The position numbers were made by a program, and so were the translations under genes. Below the pieces are notes generated by a model, which was given only the letters and a program-made list of their open reading frames with translations, did not search any database and was not told the DNA's origin. Shown here in pieces: positions 53,084 to 63,722 of a DNA stretch of 64,000 bases; the first letter of the stretch is position 1, and every line of letters starts with the position of its first letter. This DNA comes from Diphasiastrum complanatum (lineage: Eukaryota > Streptophyta > Lycopodiopsida > Lycopodiales > Lycopodiaceae), in NCBI GenBank assembly GCA_029204225.1, contig MU832018.1:27311-91310 (forward strand), given 5' to 3'.

Positions 53084-54814
53084 GCATGATGGAGGAACAC
53101 GTTGGTGATTCTAATTGGCACATCATGGCAAAAACATTTTCTCGTAATTCGTGTTTATAATCTGAGATGTTCGTATGTGTTCAGAATCTCTATAACCAAT
53201 ATTTGATCGTAGTAGTTGTTCTATGTTTGTATCTTTTAATACATCACTTGCTGTTAATGTTCGATGTTGTGATGTTCCTTTTTGTAACCGTATCCATATA
53301 AAAAATTGGCAAATTAGTATTTTAATTGCTTTAAAAGTAAATTGGTTGTATGTCGAGCAAAGTTATGTTCATAGTGTTGTAGCTCCCATTTAGCAATGGT
53401 TTGGTAGGTATAAGAATTATTGATTGGAGTTTGTCTTGAGTGTCCATAATATAGAGTTGGGAAATTTAGTTCTTCAACATGCTCGTCTTGAAATAGTCCA
53501 ACTGGGTTGTATCCTTCACAAGGTGCGATTACTTTGTACGTAGTTTCGTAATCAATAATATGTTCGGCATGATGGAATGGGTGTATGGCCGTGTCATCTA
53601 AAATTGGTTCGTCATCTTTGTTCATTGTATTTTTTGGTGTGTGGAATTGTTTCAGGATTTGGAGGGCAATGTTATTTTGGTAATGTGATATCCACATTGG
53701 ATTTATGTGTATATTTAGCATAGATAGCGGTGTACATTGTAGATCAAGTATTGCATTCATCAGTTTTGAAGGTCTGACTTTTCCGGTCATATAGTTTGAT
53801 TTGTATTCTAGTTTTTTTAAGAGCTACAATAAGGGATGTGTTGTCATTTATGAAACGTGGAAGTATATTTTGTATTTTGTCAAGATTTGCAATTACATTT
53901 ACAATGCTACCTTTTACACCTGATTGCCCTTCATAGGTTAAATCTCAAATTTGCATGAACGCAATTCTAGGTGCAACCAAACGTTCTTCTAATTCATTTA
54001 ATTCTGCAACTGATGACAATTCTGAGTTATTTGATACATGGTTTGGGCACATAAGTTTTGGCATTTTATCTGCATGTATGCTTTTACGACATTGCACACA
54101 GATGTATTTTTATGATAATTTTTGTATTTGTAATGGTATTTGTTTAAGACCTGCAATGTAAGTTTCTTCTTCAGTGTTTAGGATTCGAGTTTGGAAATTA
54201 AAGTAATTTAATTCACAACTAATACATGTATATATCGGAGTATCATTTATACGTTCATAGTAATTTGCAATTGTAATATCTTGTGCATGCATGTTACTAT
54301 TATAAGAAGTTTTTGTTCTTTTGAATCTTGTAATTCGATTTTTAATACTCGTATATGTGCAGCACATGTCCGTATGTAGGGCTCTAAATTTTGTAATAAT
54401 AGTTTGTTGTGAGGCAGTAGGTGAGTCTTTAGGTATCTGATGTAAAGAATTAATTCTGGTTTTCGTCCAAAAGTGGCGATTCGTCAAATTTTTACATGAG
54501 GCTTGTTTATAAGAAGGTTTAGACGTAGAAATGTCGTGTTTGCGAATAGCAAAAGCTTGTGGGACATGGACTTTTTTGAATTTGTAAATGTGGTTGATGA
54601 TACTTGGAATTGTACAAGAAATGTGGGGGTATTGTGATTTGAAAATAGTTGCTACATGTTGAGCAAATAAGTTTGGTTGTTGTATTATTAAACTTTCTAA
54701 ACTATGTAACATGTTCGTTGTCCAATTGTATGAAGGAGTACAATTTTGTGAACTATGAAATAACACGCATTTGTCTGTTTTGCAAGGATAAATTTGTGGT
54801 GGATCTGTAAGCAC
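53084..54814 (-). pseudogene. Helentron/Helitron2-like Rep-helicase, N-terminal region
   Basis: Reading leftward from 54814: TDPPQIYPCKTDKCVLFHSS, KNRITRFKRTKTSYN, a CxxC block YTCISCELNYF, a second block CVQCRKSIHADKMPKLMC, then ELNELEERLVAPRIAFMQI, the signature of the DUF6570-type region preceding the Rep domain. Next come GSIVNVIANLDKIQNILPRF, VRPSKLMNAILDLQ, DTAIHPFHHAEHI, IAPCEGYNPVGLFQDEHVEE and LNFPTLYYGHSR, then NIEQLLRSNIGYRDSEH and FAMMCQLESPTCSS of Helitron_like_N. The FPTLYxG pattern is of the Helentron/Helitron2 branch rather than classic plant Helitron1 (from memory of the families). Stops and shifts: TGA at 53945-53947 for Arg, a frameshift in an A-run near 53818, one near 53300 and one near 53150. 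It continues across G1 at 44487. The HUH and helicase motifs are not present in the window. Confidence 0.78.
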
Positions 54815-55881
54815 AAGTAATATAGTTATGCATAAATGGCTTTTATTTATGCATACATAATAAGTAGTAATGTTATGAGATGTTGGGTTATATTGTTGTA
54901 CACAGATTTTGTATGTGAGTAGTTTTGCTTAGCAAAACAGACAAAAGTTATCATAATATATACATGTCGGAGTTACTTAGTATGTTATCAGAATACGTAT
55001 TTCTATTGAGAATATTTCTATGAATTGTTGTAAAAATTTTATTTTAAAAAAAATTGTCTTCCCACCAAACTGCATTCGTATCAACCGTGTTTATGGAATT
55101 CATAAAAAGTTCAATAATAATTTGTCTCAATTCATGTGGTTGCTTTTGAAAATTACTAAGAAATGCAAATACTATAAAAATATCGATGTTTTCTGGAAAA
55201 TGTTTTACAAATTCGGATTGTGCATTTAAATTTATCACTGATTTAACATCCATGTTCAAAAGCAAAGAGATTGAAAATTCGTAAACAAATATATGGCGAT
55301 AGCAGCAATAGCACCTGCATGAACGGGTCTTAGGAACTACAAGTTCATATTATTATTCTATGACTTTCAAAAGCAGTCTAAAATAAAATGAAAAAATGAA
55401 AATGATGTACGTAGAAATTGGTTTTTACGTACGTATTTATAACTTAATATCTGTAAGATAAACAAATATGAATGATAATTATAGAGCATTAAAACACCCA
55501 AAAACATAAAGTCCTCGAGTTTTTCTTGGCATTTTATGAAGTAGTGGTATTATGTTATAAAGCTAACTGGCAATCTTAAAACTAGGCTTGATTTATTTTT
55601 AAATTTTATCTTACAAATAGAATTATTATACTTCAATGTTTTTCGAAGTTGCTAGCATCATAATGTTCAAAGACTATTAACATGCATGATTGCAATACAT
55701 CAGGAACATGGAGGTACGAAGCATTAGGAACATAAATACCGCTAATTATGTAATAGAAATATAAATAAATTATGAAACATTGTTAAAGTTTTCATTGATA
55801 AATAAACATAATATTACATGAGAGTTTTCTCAAAGCAAATGAATGTAGTTGTGCCCATGTACTATTTGATTTTCTTTTCAG
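54815..55881. other. AT-rich DNA upstream of the Helentron-like ORF
   Basis: No recognised gene. A possible intron acceptor (TTACTTGTGCTTACAG, minus strand, near 54805-54820) precedes the Helentron-like coding. A minus-strand frame at 55044-55265 (73 codons, MDVKSVINLNAQSEFVKHF) is open and might be an N-terminal exon of the same protein, but no family match is claimed. Confidence 0.35.
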
Positions 55882-56157
55882 GGTGACTGCTATGAGTTTT
55901 TCACATCTTCTCGGCGATCGGTTTTGTTTGGGTTTTGAAGAACCGGACTTTTCCGTACCTGAAGAGACCACAATAAAATTGGGGGAGAATATGGATAGCC
56001 ACGAAGCCCATTTAAAAAGTTTGAGAGGAGCAACATCGAGATCTATTGTAATTTGCAGCTCATGGGACCAGAATAGAATGGGAGAACAACTACGGAGAGA
56101 CACAAAAGGCATAAAAAAAATTGAAACCAGCAACATGGAGATTGTTGAGCAACGGTG
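55882..56157 (+). other. Exon-like open segment, unknown protein
   Basis: A strong acceptor consensus (TTTGATTTTCTTTTCAG) ends at 55881 and is followed by 91 open codons (SFSHLLGDRFCLGFEEPDF, ETTIKLGENMDSHEAHLK, MGEQLRRDTKGIKKIE) to a TGA at 56156. The composition is protein-like and unlike retrotransposon proteins. No domain is recognised. It lies just upstream of the repeated coding-like segment at 56191-56433 and may belong with it. Confidence 0.35.
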
Positions 56158-56190
56158 AAGTTTTCATAGATAATGTAGTTGGATTGAAAC

Positions 56191-56433
56191 ATGTTTGAAG
56201 AAAACCAAGGGTTTTGGTTGATCAGACCATTTAATCATACTGACAAAGGTGATGATGTGAAAAAGTGGATGGATCTAAGATCCCAAATGTTCTGGCTAAG
56301 ATCTTTGCACAACAAGCTACAAAAGCTAGAAATGGCAAAGCATCCTAATGCTACCTTTGATACACATGAACTTGACAAAGCATTCAAGAGACAAAAGAAA
56401 CTAATAAAAGGTACTAATGGCAGCCAAAAATAA
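56191..56433 (+). repeat. Repeated coding-like segment, copy 2 (partner at 19736-19957)
   Basis: An open frame of 80 codons, the right part of which (WLRSLHNKLQKLEMAKHPN, ATFDTHELDKAFKRQKK) is nearly identical in DNA and protein to copy 1. Here the segment extends further left (QGFWLIRPFNHTDKGDDVKKW). The two copies diverge abruptly after the KGT/KDT codons. It is possibly part of one unknown mobile ORF present twice. Confidence 0.6.
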
Positions 56434-56720
56434 CAGCAAACAGGTCGTGGAACAGCACCCTACCACTTTTGGATAGCACCTAAGACCATACACAAGAGCT
56501 TGAAGACAATACACAAAGCAATGCTCACAATGGAGGAAGAAACTGTGACGATGACCTATTGATCTCTCTCAACAATACAATAAGTTTCTCCAACCTGTTC
56601 TCCACGAATTTCAACCTAATATAGTTAATAATAAATCTACCCCATGGTTATACAAGTCTCAACCTTTTGGGTCAAAGTAACCTTGGGAAACTAACATTAT
56701 CATTTATTATTTCTAACAGT
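56434..56720. other. Unassigned stretch
   Basis: No gene, LTR border or repeat partner seen. Confidence 0.4.
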
Positions 56721-56830
56721 TGCAAGAATGATATATCTAGCCTGAGATCCTCTTGTTGTAGGATGAATAGGACCAACATAGTTGAGGCCCCATTTCACGA
56801 ACTACGCTTGCACTAAAACTCACACGTGGG
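56721..56830 (-). pseudogene. Ty3/gypsy integrase scrap (G4)
   Basis: The minus strand reads FVKWGLNYVGPIHPTT, RGSQARYIILAT, the same integrase block as G3 (GLNYISPIHPAA, YIIIAM). It keeps Trp and Arg where G3 has TGA stops, which shows the original codons. It is cut on both sides: unassigned DNA to the left, the LTR of element E to the right. Confidence 0.8.
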
Positions 56831-58688
56831 AACAGACTCCACAAGTGTGAGATCCTATGAAGATCAAAATATCTTAAGATCTACAAAGTACATCAAGTTG
56901 GAAGTGATATTTTTAACACCATCTCACTTCTAACTTGGCAAGTCTAATGTACATCTATCTACAACTCCAAGAGCATCTCTTAACTTGAAAAATGGATCTT
57001 TAGCCAAAGGTTTGGTTAAAATATCAGCTATGCACTCGGATGATAACACATGACGAAGTTGAACCTCCTTGGATTGCACCTTCTTCCTCACAAAGTGATG
57101 AGCTATCTCAATATGATTTGTTCTAGCATGGAAGATCGGATTGGTGGTAATTTGTTGAGAAGCTTGATTGTCACAATAGATGCAAGGGATCTCCTCGGCC
57201 TTTAGCACTTGTGGTTCCACCAAAAATCTTCTTAGACATAGGAGTTCTTTGGTTGTTGAAGTCATTGCCTTGTACTCGGCCTCACAAGAAGAAAGAGAAA
57301 TTGTATCTTGCTTTTTGAAAAGCCAAGATATCACTCCTCCACAAAGGAAGGTGGCAAATGCACTTATAGATCTTCTATCCATCTTGTATTCTACAAAATT
57401 TGAATCCGAATATGCCCTCAAGTACAAGTTAGATCCTTGATAGAGAATGCCAAAAAAAATCTAGTAGAAGAGACATATCTAAGCACTCTCTTGGCACTTT
57501 TCCAATGATGCATCAAAGGACCTTGCATATATTGACTTAGTTTTCTCACACTATAACTCAAATTTGGTCTAGTGATTGTCAAGTAGATTAAGGAGCCTAC
57601 TAGCTTCCTAAAGAGTGTGATGTCCTCAAAGGATGCTTCATCATAGTCATTAGTAGCATTACAAACTTGCTCCATAGGGGTGTCAATCCCCTTACAATCT
57701 TTCATGCCAAAAATTTCAAGAATGGAAGTAGCATACTTTGATTGACTTATAAAAGTAAAATCACTACCTCTAGCAACTTCTATTCCAAGTATAAACTTTA
57801 GAAGTCCTAGATCTACCATCTTGAATTCACTAGACAAAGAAGCTTTAACTTTTCTTATGCCTTCACCATCATTTCCTATCAAAATGATATCATCAACATC
57901 AAGAACTAAAATGATGATCTTTCCATCATTACATTTGATGTACAAAGAAGGCTCATAAGGGCTAATCACAAAGCCAAGAAAGTAGAGAAAATCATGCAAC
58001 CTAGAGTACCAAGCTCCAGGTGCTTGCTTCAAGCCATATAGGCTCTTCCTTAACTGGCAAACCTTGTCCTCCTCACCATCCTTGATGAAGCCCTCAGGTT
58101 GCAACATGTATATTTCCTCCTCCAAGTAGCGATTCGAGAAAGCATTGGTCACATCCATTTGATAGAGATTCCACTTGAACAAAGTAGCAATACATATGAT
58201 CAATCTAATAGTTACAAGCTTTGCTACAGGTGCAAAAGTTTTCTCATAATCTATGCCTTTAGTTTGAAGAAACCCCTTAGCAACCAATCTAGCTTTGTAC
58301 TTACTTATAGATCCATCTTGATTGTACTTTAATCTATAGATCCACTTACATGTAAGTGGCTTCTTCCCATATGGAAGGTGTACAAGATTCCAAGTTTGAT
58401 TATCTATCAAAGCATCAAACTCTACTTGCATTGCATCTCTCCAAATTTGTGATCTACTTGCATCTTCATAACATGATGGCTCTTCAAGCATTGTGGTTAG
58501 AAAAGAGTAAGAGGTAGGAGTTGTGTCTTCCCTTTGCTTCCCTTTCTCAAAGTATGTGAGCCTTGAAGGCTCGGCCTTGCTCCTTGTGGATCTTCTTGAC
58601 CCCTTTGGAACTTGATTTTGATCTTCCAAAAGATCATTTTCAAGCATTAGAGGAGCTTTGAGCTCCAAAAAGACCCTTTAAGAATTCG
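56831..58688 (-). mobile_element. Truncated Ty1/copia element E: RT, RNase H and 3' LTR stub
   Basis: A minus-strand remnant of a family close to C. The right end is cut near 58680 by the presumed LTR of D. The left end has a polypurine-like tract and an LTR stub of about 90 bases (to 56918, ending GATATTTTTAACA) that joins a gypsy scrap. Coding runs 58668 to 56930. No target duplication is testable. Confidence 0.8.
56930..58675 (-). pseudogene. Copia reverse transcriptase-RNase H (E)
   Basis: The linker LELKAPLMLENDLLEDQNQ and SRRSTRSKAEPSRLTY leads into RT: KPLTCKWIYRLKYNQDGSIS, VAKGFLQTKGIDYEKTFAP, LYQMDVTNAFSNRYLEEEIY and ILVLDVDDIILIGND, where the usual Tyr of YVDD is Asp but both catalytic Asp remain. 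A run of eight T near 57460 (six in C) shifts frame within SSTRFF. RNase H follows from 57427: AYSDSNF, SLSSCEAEY, CDNQASQQI, HARTNHIEIAHHFV, ending CTLDLPS at 56930, the same end as C. Gag, protease and integrase are missing. Confidence 0.9.
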
Positions 58689-59715
58689 TGCAAGATGTAG
58701 TTTATATTATTAAAATATTATAGCACTAATACTTTTGACTTGCCATAACTTTTTAATCCTAGCCCAGAAGTATGTACTCTAACATATCACTGGAAAGTTC
58801 TTGTCGAGCGCTTTCTAATGCACTAAACTTTGCTAAATTTGGACTTACCACTAAAAAGTTATGCCATTTTTAGTGTGGAATCAAAATGTGGACTCAAAAA
58901 GTTACATTACGTAGATTTCAAATTTGAGTGTTTTGATTGGTCCATGTGTAAGAAAAATTTGAGAAAAAATATAAAAAGTGTTGAATTTCACAAGTGTGGA
59001 CTGTCCACTACATGTACTTGTGATCTCCTAAGGTGTGTAGATGCACCAAGATCAAGACTAGATTGAGATTCAAGATCAATCTTGAATCCTATGGCAAAAA
59101 CACACTACTACATGCATTCAATCACTTCCAACTATCACTCACACGTGTGGAAAGTATTCAAAAAATAATCTAAGTAAAAACAAGCTGCTCTCCTCGAGTA
59201 GAGAGAGAAAATGCATCAAGAGCTCTCGGGTAGAGAGAGAAAGCTAGAAATCCAATAACTCACAAAATCCATGAAATCACCAAATCAATTGACTTCAAAA
59301 TGAGGAGTACAATGATACTAGTAGGTCCACGAGCTACCACTATGCTTAACTATGATTGGACCACATTTTGTCACCTCTTGATCCTATTGGATCATTGATC
59401 TATGCACCTCTTAATTCTATTGGAGTATATTCAAGCACACCTCAATTTCCTATTGGACCTCACAAGGTTCCACCTCTATATCCTATTGGACCTCTTGGAA
59501 TTCATCAAACAAAAACTTTACACTTGTCTACACTCTAATTAGCAAGTGTTTAGTCTCTTACTCTATTTTGGCTCAATAGTGGCATTACAAGTGGAAATGC
59601 ATAATTTGCCATCTATGCCAAATTTATTCCTATCAACATCCTACACCTAGATGCTTGATGTAAAAAACATAAGACCCCTATATCTAACATAGATAATCTT
59701 TTTCAATTCTTCACA
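58689..59715 (-). repeat. 3' LTR of D (left border inferred)
   Basis: The right end is certain (CAATTCTTCACA next to the polypurine tract). The left end is inferred from the first TG after E coding sequence (TGCAAGATG at 58689). It includes CACTCACACGTGTGGAAAG near 59140 and two AGAGAGAAA/CTCGAG words. No gene lies in it. Confidence 0.6.
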
Positions 59716-59733
59716 CTCCTCCTCAAAAATTAT

Positions 59734-62626
59734 CTATGAAGATTTGAGCATTGATCTTGATATAACTCCAAGATTAGATCTATGCTTGATGAAAGCACTT
59801 TTGCTCAAAGGCTTGGTGAGTAGATCGGCAATACAAGAGGACGAGTTGACATGCTCCAAATAGATTTCTCCTCCAATAAGCTTTTCTCTCACAAAATGGT
59901 GTGCCACTTCTATGTGCTTGCTTCTTGCATGAAATATGGGATTTGGCAAGAGCTTGGGCCGAGATGTTATCACACTTGATCATTGGTAGATCATCCTCCT
60001 TGATGCACTTTAGTTCCATTAATAACCTCTTGATCCAAAGCACTTCTTTGGTAGTTGTAGTGAGTGCTTTGTACTTGGCCTCACATGAAGAGAGAGATAT
60101 AGTATCTTGCTTTTTGGAAAGCCAAGGTATTAGATTGCCTCCAAGAAAGATAGTGTATGCACTAATAGACTTTCGATCCATCTTGTCACTTGCAAAGTCC
60201 GAATCTGAGTAGCCAATAATGGATAGATCTTCACTTTTATAAAGTAGACCACAATCACAAGATGAAGATACATATCTTAGAATCCTCTTGGCCATCTTCC
60301 AATGATGGATCTTAGGTTCTTGCATAAATTGACTCAATTTGTGCACACAAAAACTAAGATCGGGCCTAGTAATGGTAAGCCAAATCAAGGAGCCTACAAG
60401 ACTCCTAAAAAGTGTGATGTCCTCAAAGGATCTTTCATCACCTTTATTAGGATCTTTTACAATTTGCTCCATTGGAGTATCTATGCTCTTAGAATTTTCC
60501 ATATGGAATTTTTTCAACATAGAGTGGGCATATCTAGATTGGCATATAAAGACATGATTTTCATAAAAATCAATTTCTAGGCCTAGGATGTAATGTATCT
60601 CTCCTAGATCTTGCATTTTAAACTCACATCCAAGTGCTAGCTTGGTTTCATCAACTAGCTTGATACAACTTCCACAAAGAATAATGTCATCAACATAAAT
60701 TAGAAGAATGACAATATTGCTATCAACAAACTTTAGATACATGGAAGGATCATAGTCACTAAGAGTGAATCCTAGTGAGATAAGAAAAGAGTTAAGTCTT
60801 GAATACCATGATCTTGGTGCTTGCTTGAGTCCATAAAGACTTTTGAAGAGCAAGCACACTTTGGACTCATCCTTGGTGAATCCTTGAGGTTGTTCCATAT
60901 AGATCTCCTCCTCAAGATAACCATTTAGAAAAGCATTGGATACACCTAATTGGAACACCTTCCACTTGAAAAAACAAGCAAGAGAAATAAGAATTCTTAT
61001 TGTCACCATCTTTGCAACGGGTGCAAAGGTCTCCTCATAATCAAGACCATGGATTTGAGCAAATCCTTTGGCACATAATCTTGCTTTATGCTTGTTGATG
61101 GTGCCATCATGATTGAACTTGATCCGAAATACCCACTTGCAACCAATCACATGCTTGTTGGAAGGAGGATCCACAAGCTCCCAAGAATTGTTGGTGATCA
61201 ATGCATCATACTCTTGCTTCATGGCATCATACCACTCCTTGGTATTGAGTGCCTCTTGTACATTCTTTGGCTCTTCATGAGAGACATAAAAAACATAATT
61301 AGTGGAATCAAGATCCACTTGTTTGCCTTTGTCAACATATGAGAGCCTCTTAGGCTCAGATCTATCTCTCATGGATCTTCTTGGTGAAAAAATCCGAGGA
61401 GAGTCTTCTTCAAATCTCGACCCCATCACATCATGATTGTCTTCAAAATCAATAATTGATGATGCATCCATAGATTTCTTGATCTCGGCCTCTTCAAATG
61501 ATGAGTGTTGATCTTCATGAAAGACAACATCTCTACTTTCAATAACTTGAGAAGTAGAGAGTATAAAGACTCTATAGGCCTTCTTGGTGGATGAGTATCC
61601 AACCATGATCCCTTTGCATGCACTAGGATTTTCCTTCTTCCTTGTTTCCAAGGGAATATGAATAAAGCATAAGCATCCAAAAACTCTAAGGTGATCAACC
61701 TTAGGCTTCTTCAAAAATAAGATTTCATATGGTGACTTTCCTCCAAGAGCTATATGTGGGAGCCTATTGCAAAGATAATTTGCACAATTAATGGCTTCTC
61801 CCCAAAAATCTTTGGGCAAAGATGCCTCAATTCTCATAGATTTTGCACATTCACATAGAGATCTATTCTTTCTCTCGGCCACTCCATTTTGAGATGGAGA
61901 GTAGGCACAAGAAAACTCTCTTTTAATGCCTTCAAGCTCACAAAAATCTTAAAATTTATTGGAGATATATTCACCACCTCCATCACTTCTAAGAGCTTTA
62001 ATCTTAAGTGAAAATTGCTTCTCTACATAAGCTTTGAAAATAAGGAAATGATCAAACACCATAGATTTTGAAGCAAGAAGATATATCCAAGTAAATCTTG
62101 TGTAATCATCAATGAAAGTAACAAAACAAGTGGCTCCTCCCTTGCTTGTAGTTGATGAGAAATGCACATCCGAGTGGATTAACTCCAAAGGATGCTTGCT
62201 TTTGATAGAAGATCTTGTAGATGGCTTTTTGTGAGATTTAGCAATAGCACAAGCCTCACAAGGCTTGATCTTCTTGGAGAATGACTTTGGCAAGCCAATA
62301 GCTTTGGATTCTTTGATCATAGAGAGCATGGATTTGTAGTTGGGATGTCCCAACCTCCTATGCCATAATTCCTCCATAGAGAGCTTGTTCACAAGAGCAA
62401 CATTACAAGCATTCACATACTCATTTGGATCTAGTTTATAGATGCCACCAAATCTAGATCCTAATGCAAGTATCTCATCATTCTTCTTGATAGTGCAAGT
62501 ATCAACATTGAATTTTACATCAAGGCCATTATCAAGCAATTGGCCAACACTAATAAGATTCTTGGTAAGCTTAGGTACATAAAGAACTCTAGAGAGATAA
62601 AGAACTTTAGAGGATGCAAGCTTCAA
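59734..62626 (-). pseudogene. Copia integrase-RT-RNase H (D), lightly damaged
   Basis: LYVPKLTKNLISVGQLL leads to the integrase zinc site (HRRLGHPNYKSM, CEACAIAKS) and core: IHSDVHFSS, FIDDYTRFTWIYL and LRSDGGGEYISNKF. A TAA follows (near 61949), then FCELEGIKREF and the Glu block SQNGVAERKNR. RT has CKWVFRIKFNHDG, VFQLGVSNAFLNGYLEEEIY (the usual MDV is LGV, so the first RT Asp is Gly), SLYGLKQAPRSWYSRLN and LLIYVDDIILCG. RNase H has GYSDSDFA, SLSSCEAKY, KCDNISAQ, then a frameshift near 59950 and HARSKHIEVAHHFVRE to the end at 59734. The missing RT Asp suggests the polymerase is dead even if frames were intact. Confidence 0.9.
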
Positions 62627-63722
62627 AGGGAATGTTCCCTATGCCTTCAATAGGACATTCAAAATCATTTGCAGTGTATATTGATTTCTTCACTCCATCA
62701 TAAGGTGCAATAGAAGAGAAAGAGTCCTTGGAGCTACACATATGTGAAGAGGCTCCACTATCAATATACCATAGGCCGTCCTTCTTGAAAGGAGTAGATG
62801 AGAAACTAGAGACCATAAGAGATCTCTCTCCATCACTTGCAATAGTGTCTTCCTTCTCATTGGTAATATTGGCTTGCTTGAGTTGATTCTTCTTTTTGAA
62901 GAAATTGGTGGCATAATGACCTTTCTTGCCACAATAAAAGCACTTGATCTTCTTCTTCTTCTTGAGCTTGGATGATGAAGCATTAGAAGAATCATCTTCC
63001 TCCTCATCTTTGTCTTTGGATTTGACTTTGTCCTTGCTTGAGGATTGTTGATGTTGGTTCTTGCTCCTCTCTTTGTGCTTATCCTTGGCAAAGAGAGCTT
63101 TGCCATCATTATGAGTGAGAGAAAGCTTGTCCATCCTCAAGAGCTTGTACTCTTGTCTTGATTCTTCTGAAATTAGCACACTTTGGAGAGCCTCCAAACT
63201 TGGTAGCTCCTCCTTAATGGCATAGGATTGGACAAGATTATCAAATTCACTTCTCAAGCCATTGAGAATGACTTGAACTAGCTCATTTTGATTGATGGAA
63301 TCACCAATACAAGCAAGCTCTCTATGAATATCTTTTACTCTCAAAACATAACTAGATGCACTCTCATCACTCTTTTGGCTACTTTGAAAGATTTGATTCC
63401 TAAGAGTGAGAAGCCTAGAGGTATTCTTAGCCTCATAGATAGTCTTGAGACAATCCCAAGCTTCTTTGGCTGTTGTACAAGTACCTATCTCCCTCAATAT
63501 CTCATTAGAGACATTCATCTTAATGTAGTGGAGAGCCATCCTAGCTCTCTTTTTGTATTTTTGAACCTCTTGAAGAACTTGTGGTTCTTCTTCAAGGCCA
63601 AGAACTATGTCCATCACGTCTTGAAGGATCAAGATGGACTCCATCCTCATTTTCCAAATTGAATAATTTGAAGTGGTCAATCTTTCACTTGGTTCCAACA
63701 AGGATGAACCCATTGAAGACAT
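62607..63722 (-). pseudogene. Copia gag-protease (D)
   Basis: Start MSSMGSSLLEPSERL at 63722; the frame is open about 18 codons further upstream but this ATG matches family C. Capsid blocks: NYSIWKMRMESI, VLGLEEEPQ, ARMALHYIKMNVSNEILREI, TSRLLTLRNQIFQS and ELVQVILNGLRSEF. A Lys/Asp/Ser-rich linker precedes a zinc knuckle CFYCGKKGHYATNF whose last Cys is Phe. The protease is LWYIDSGASSHM at about 62745-62780. The frame is lost at IPFEACIL near 62626, where one extra T follows CCC compared with relatives; the downstream frame then continues in the next entry. Confidence 0.9.
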
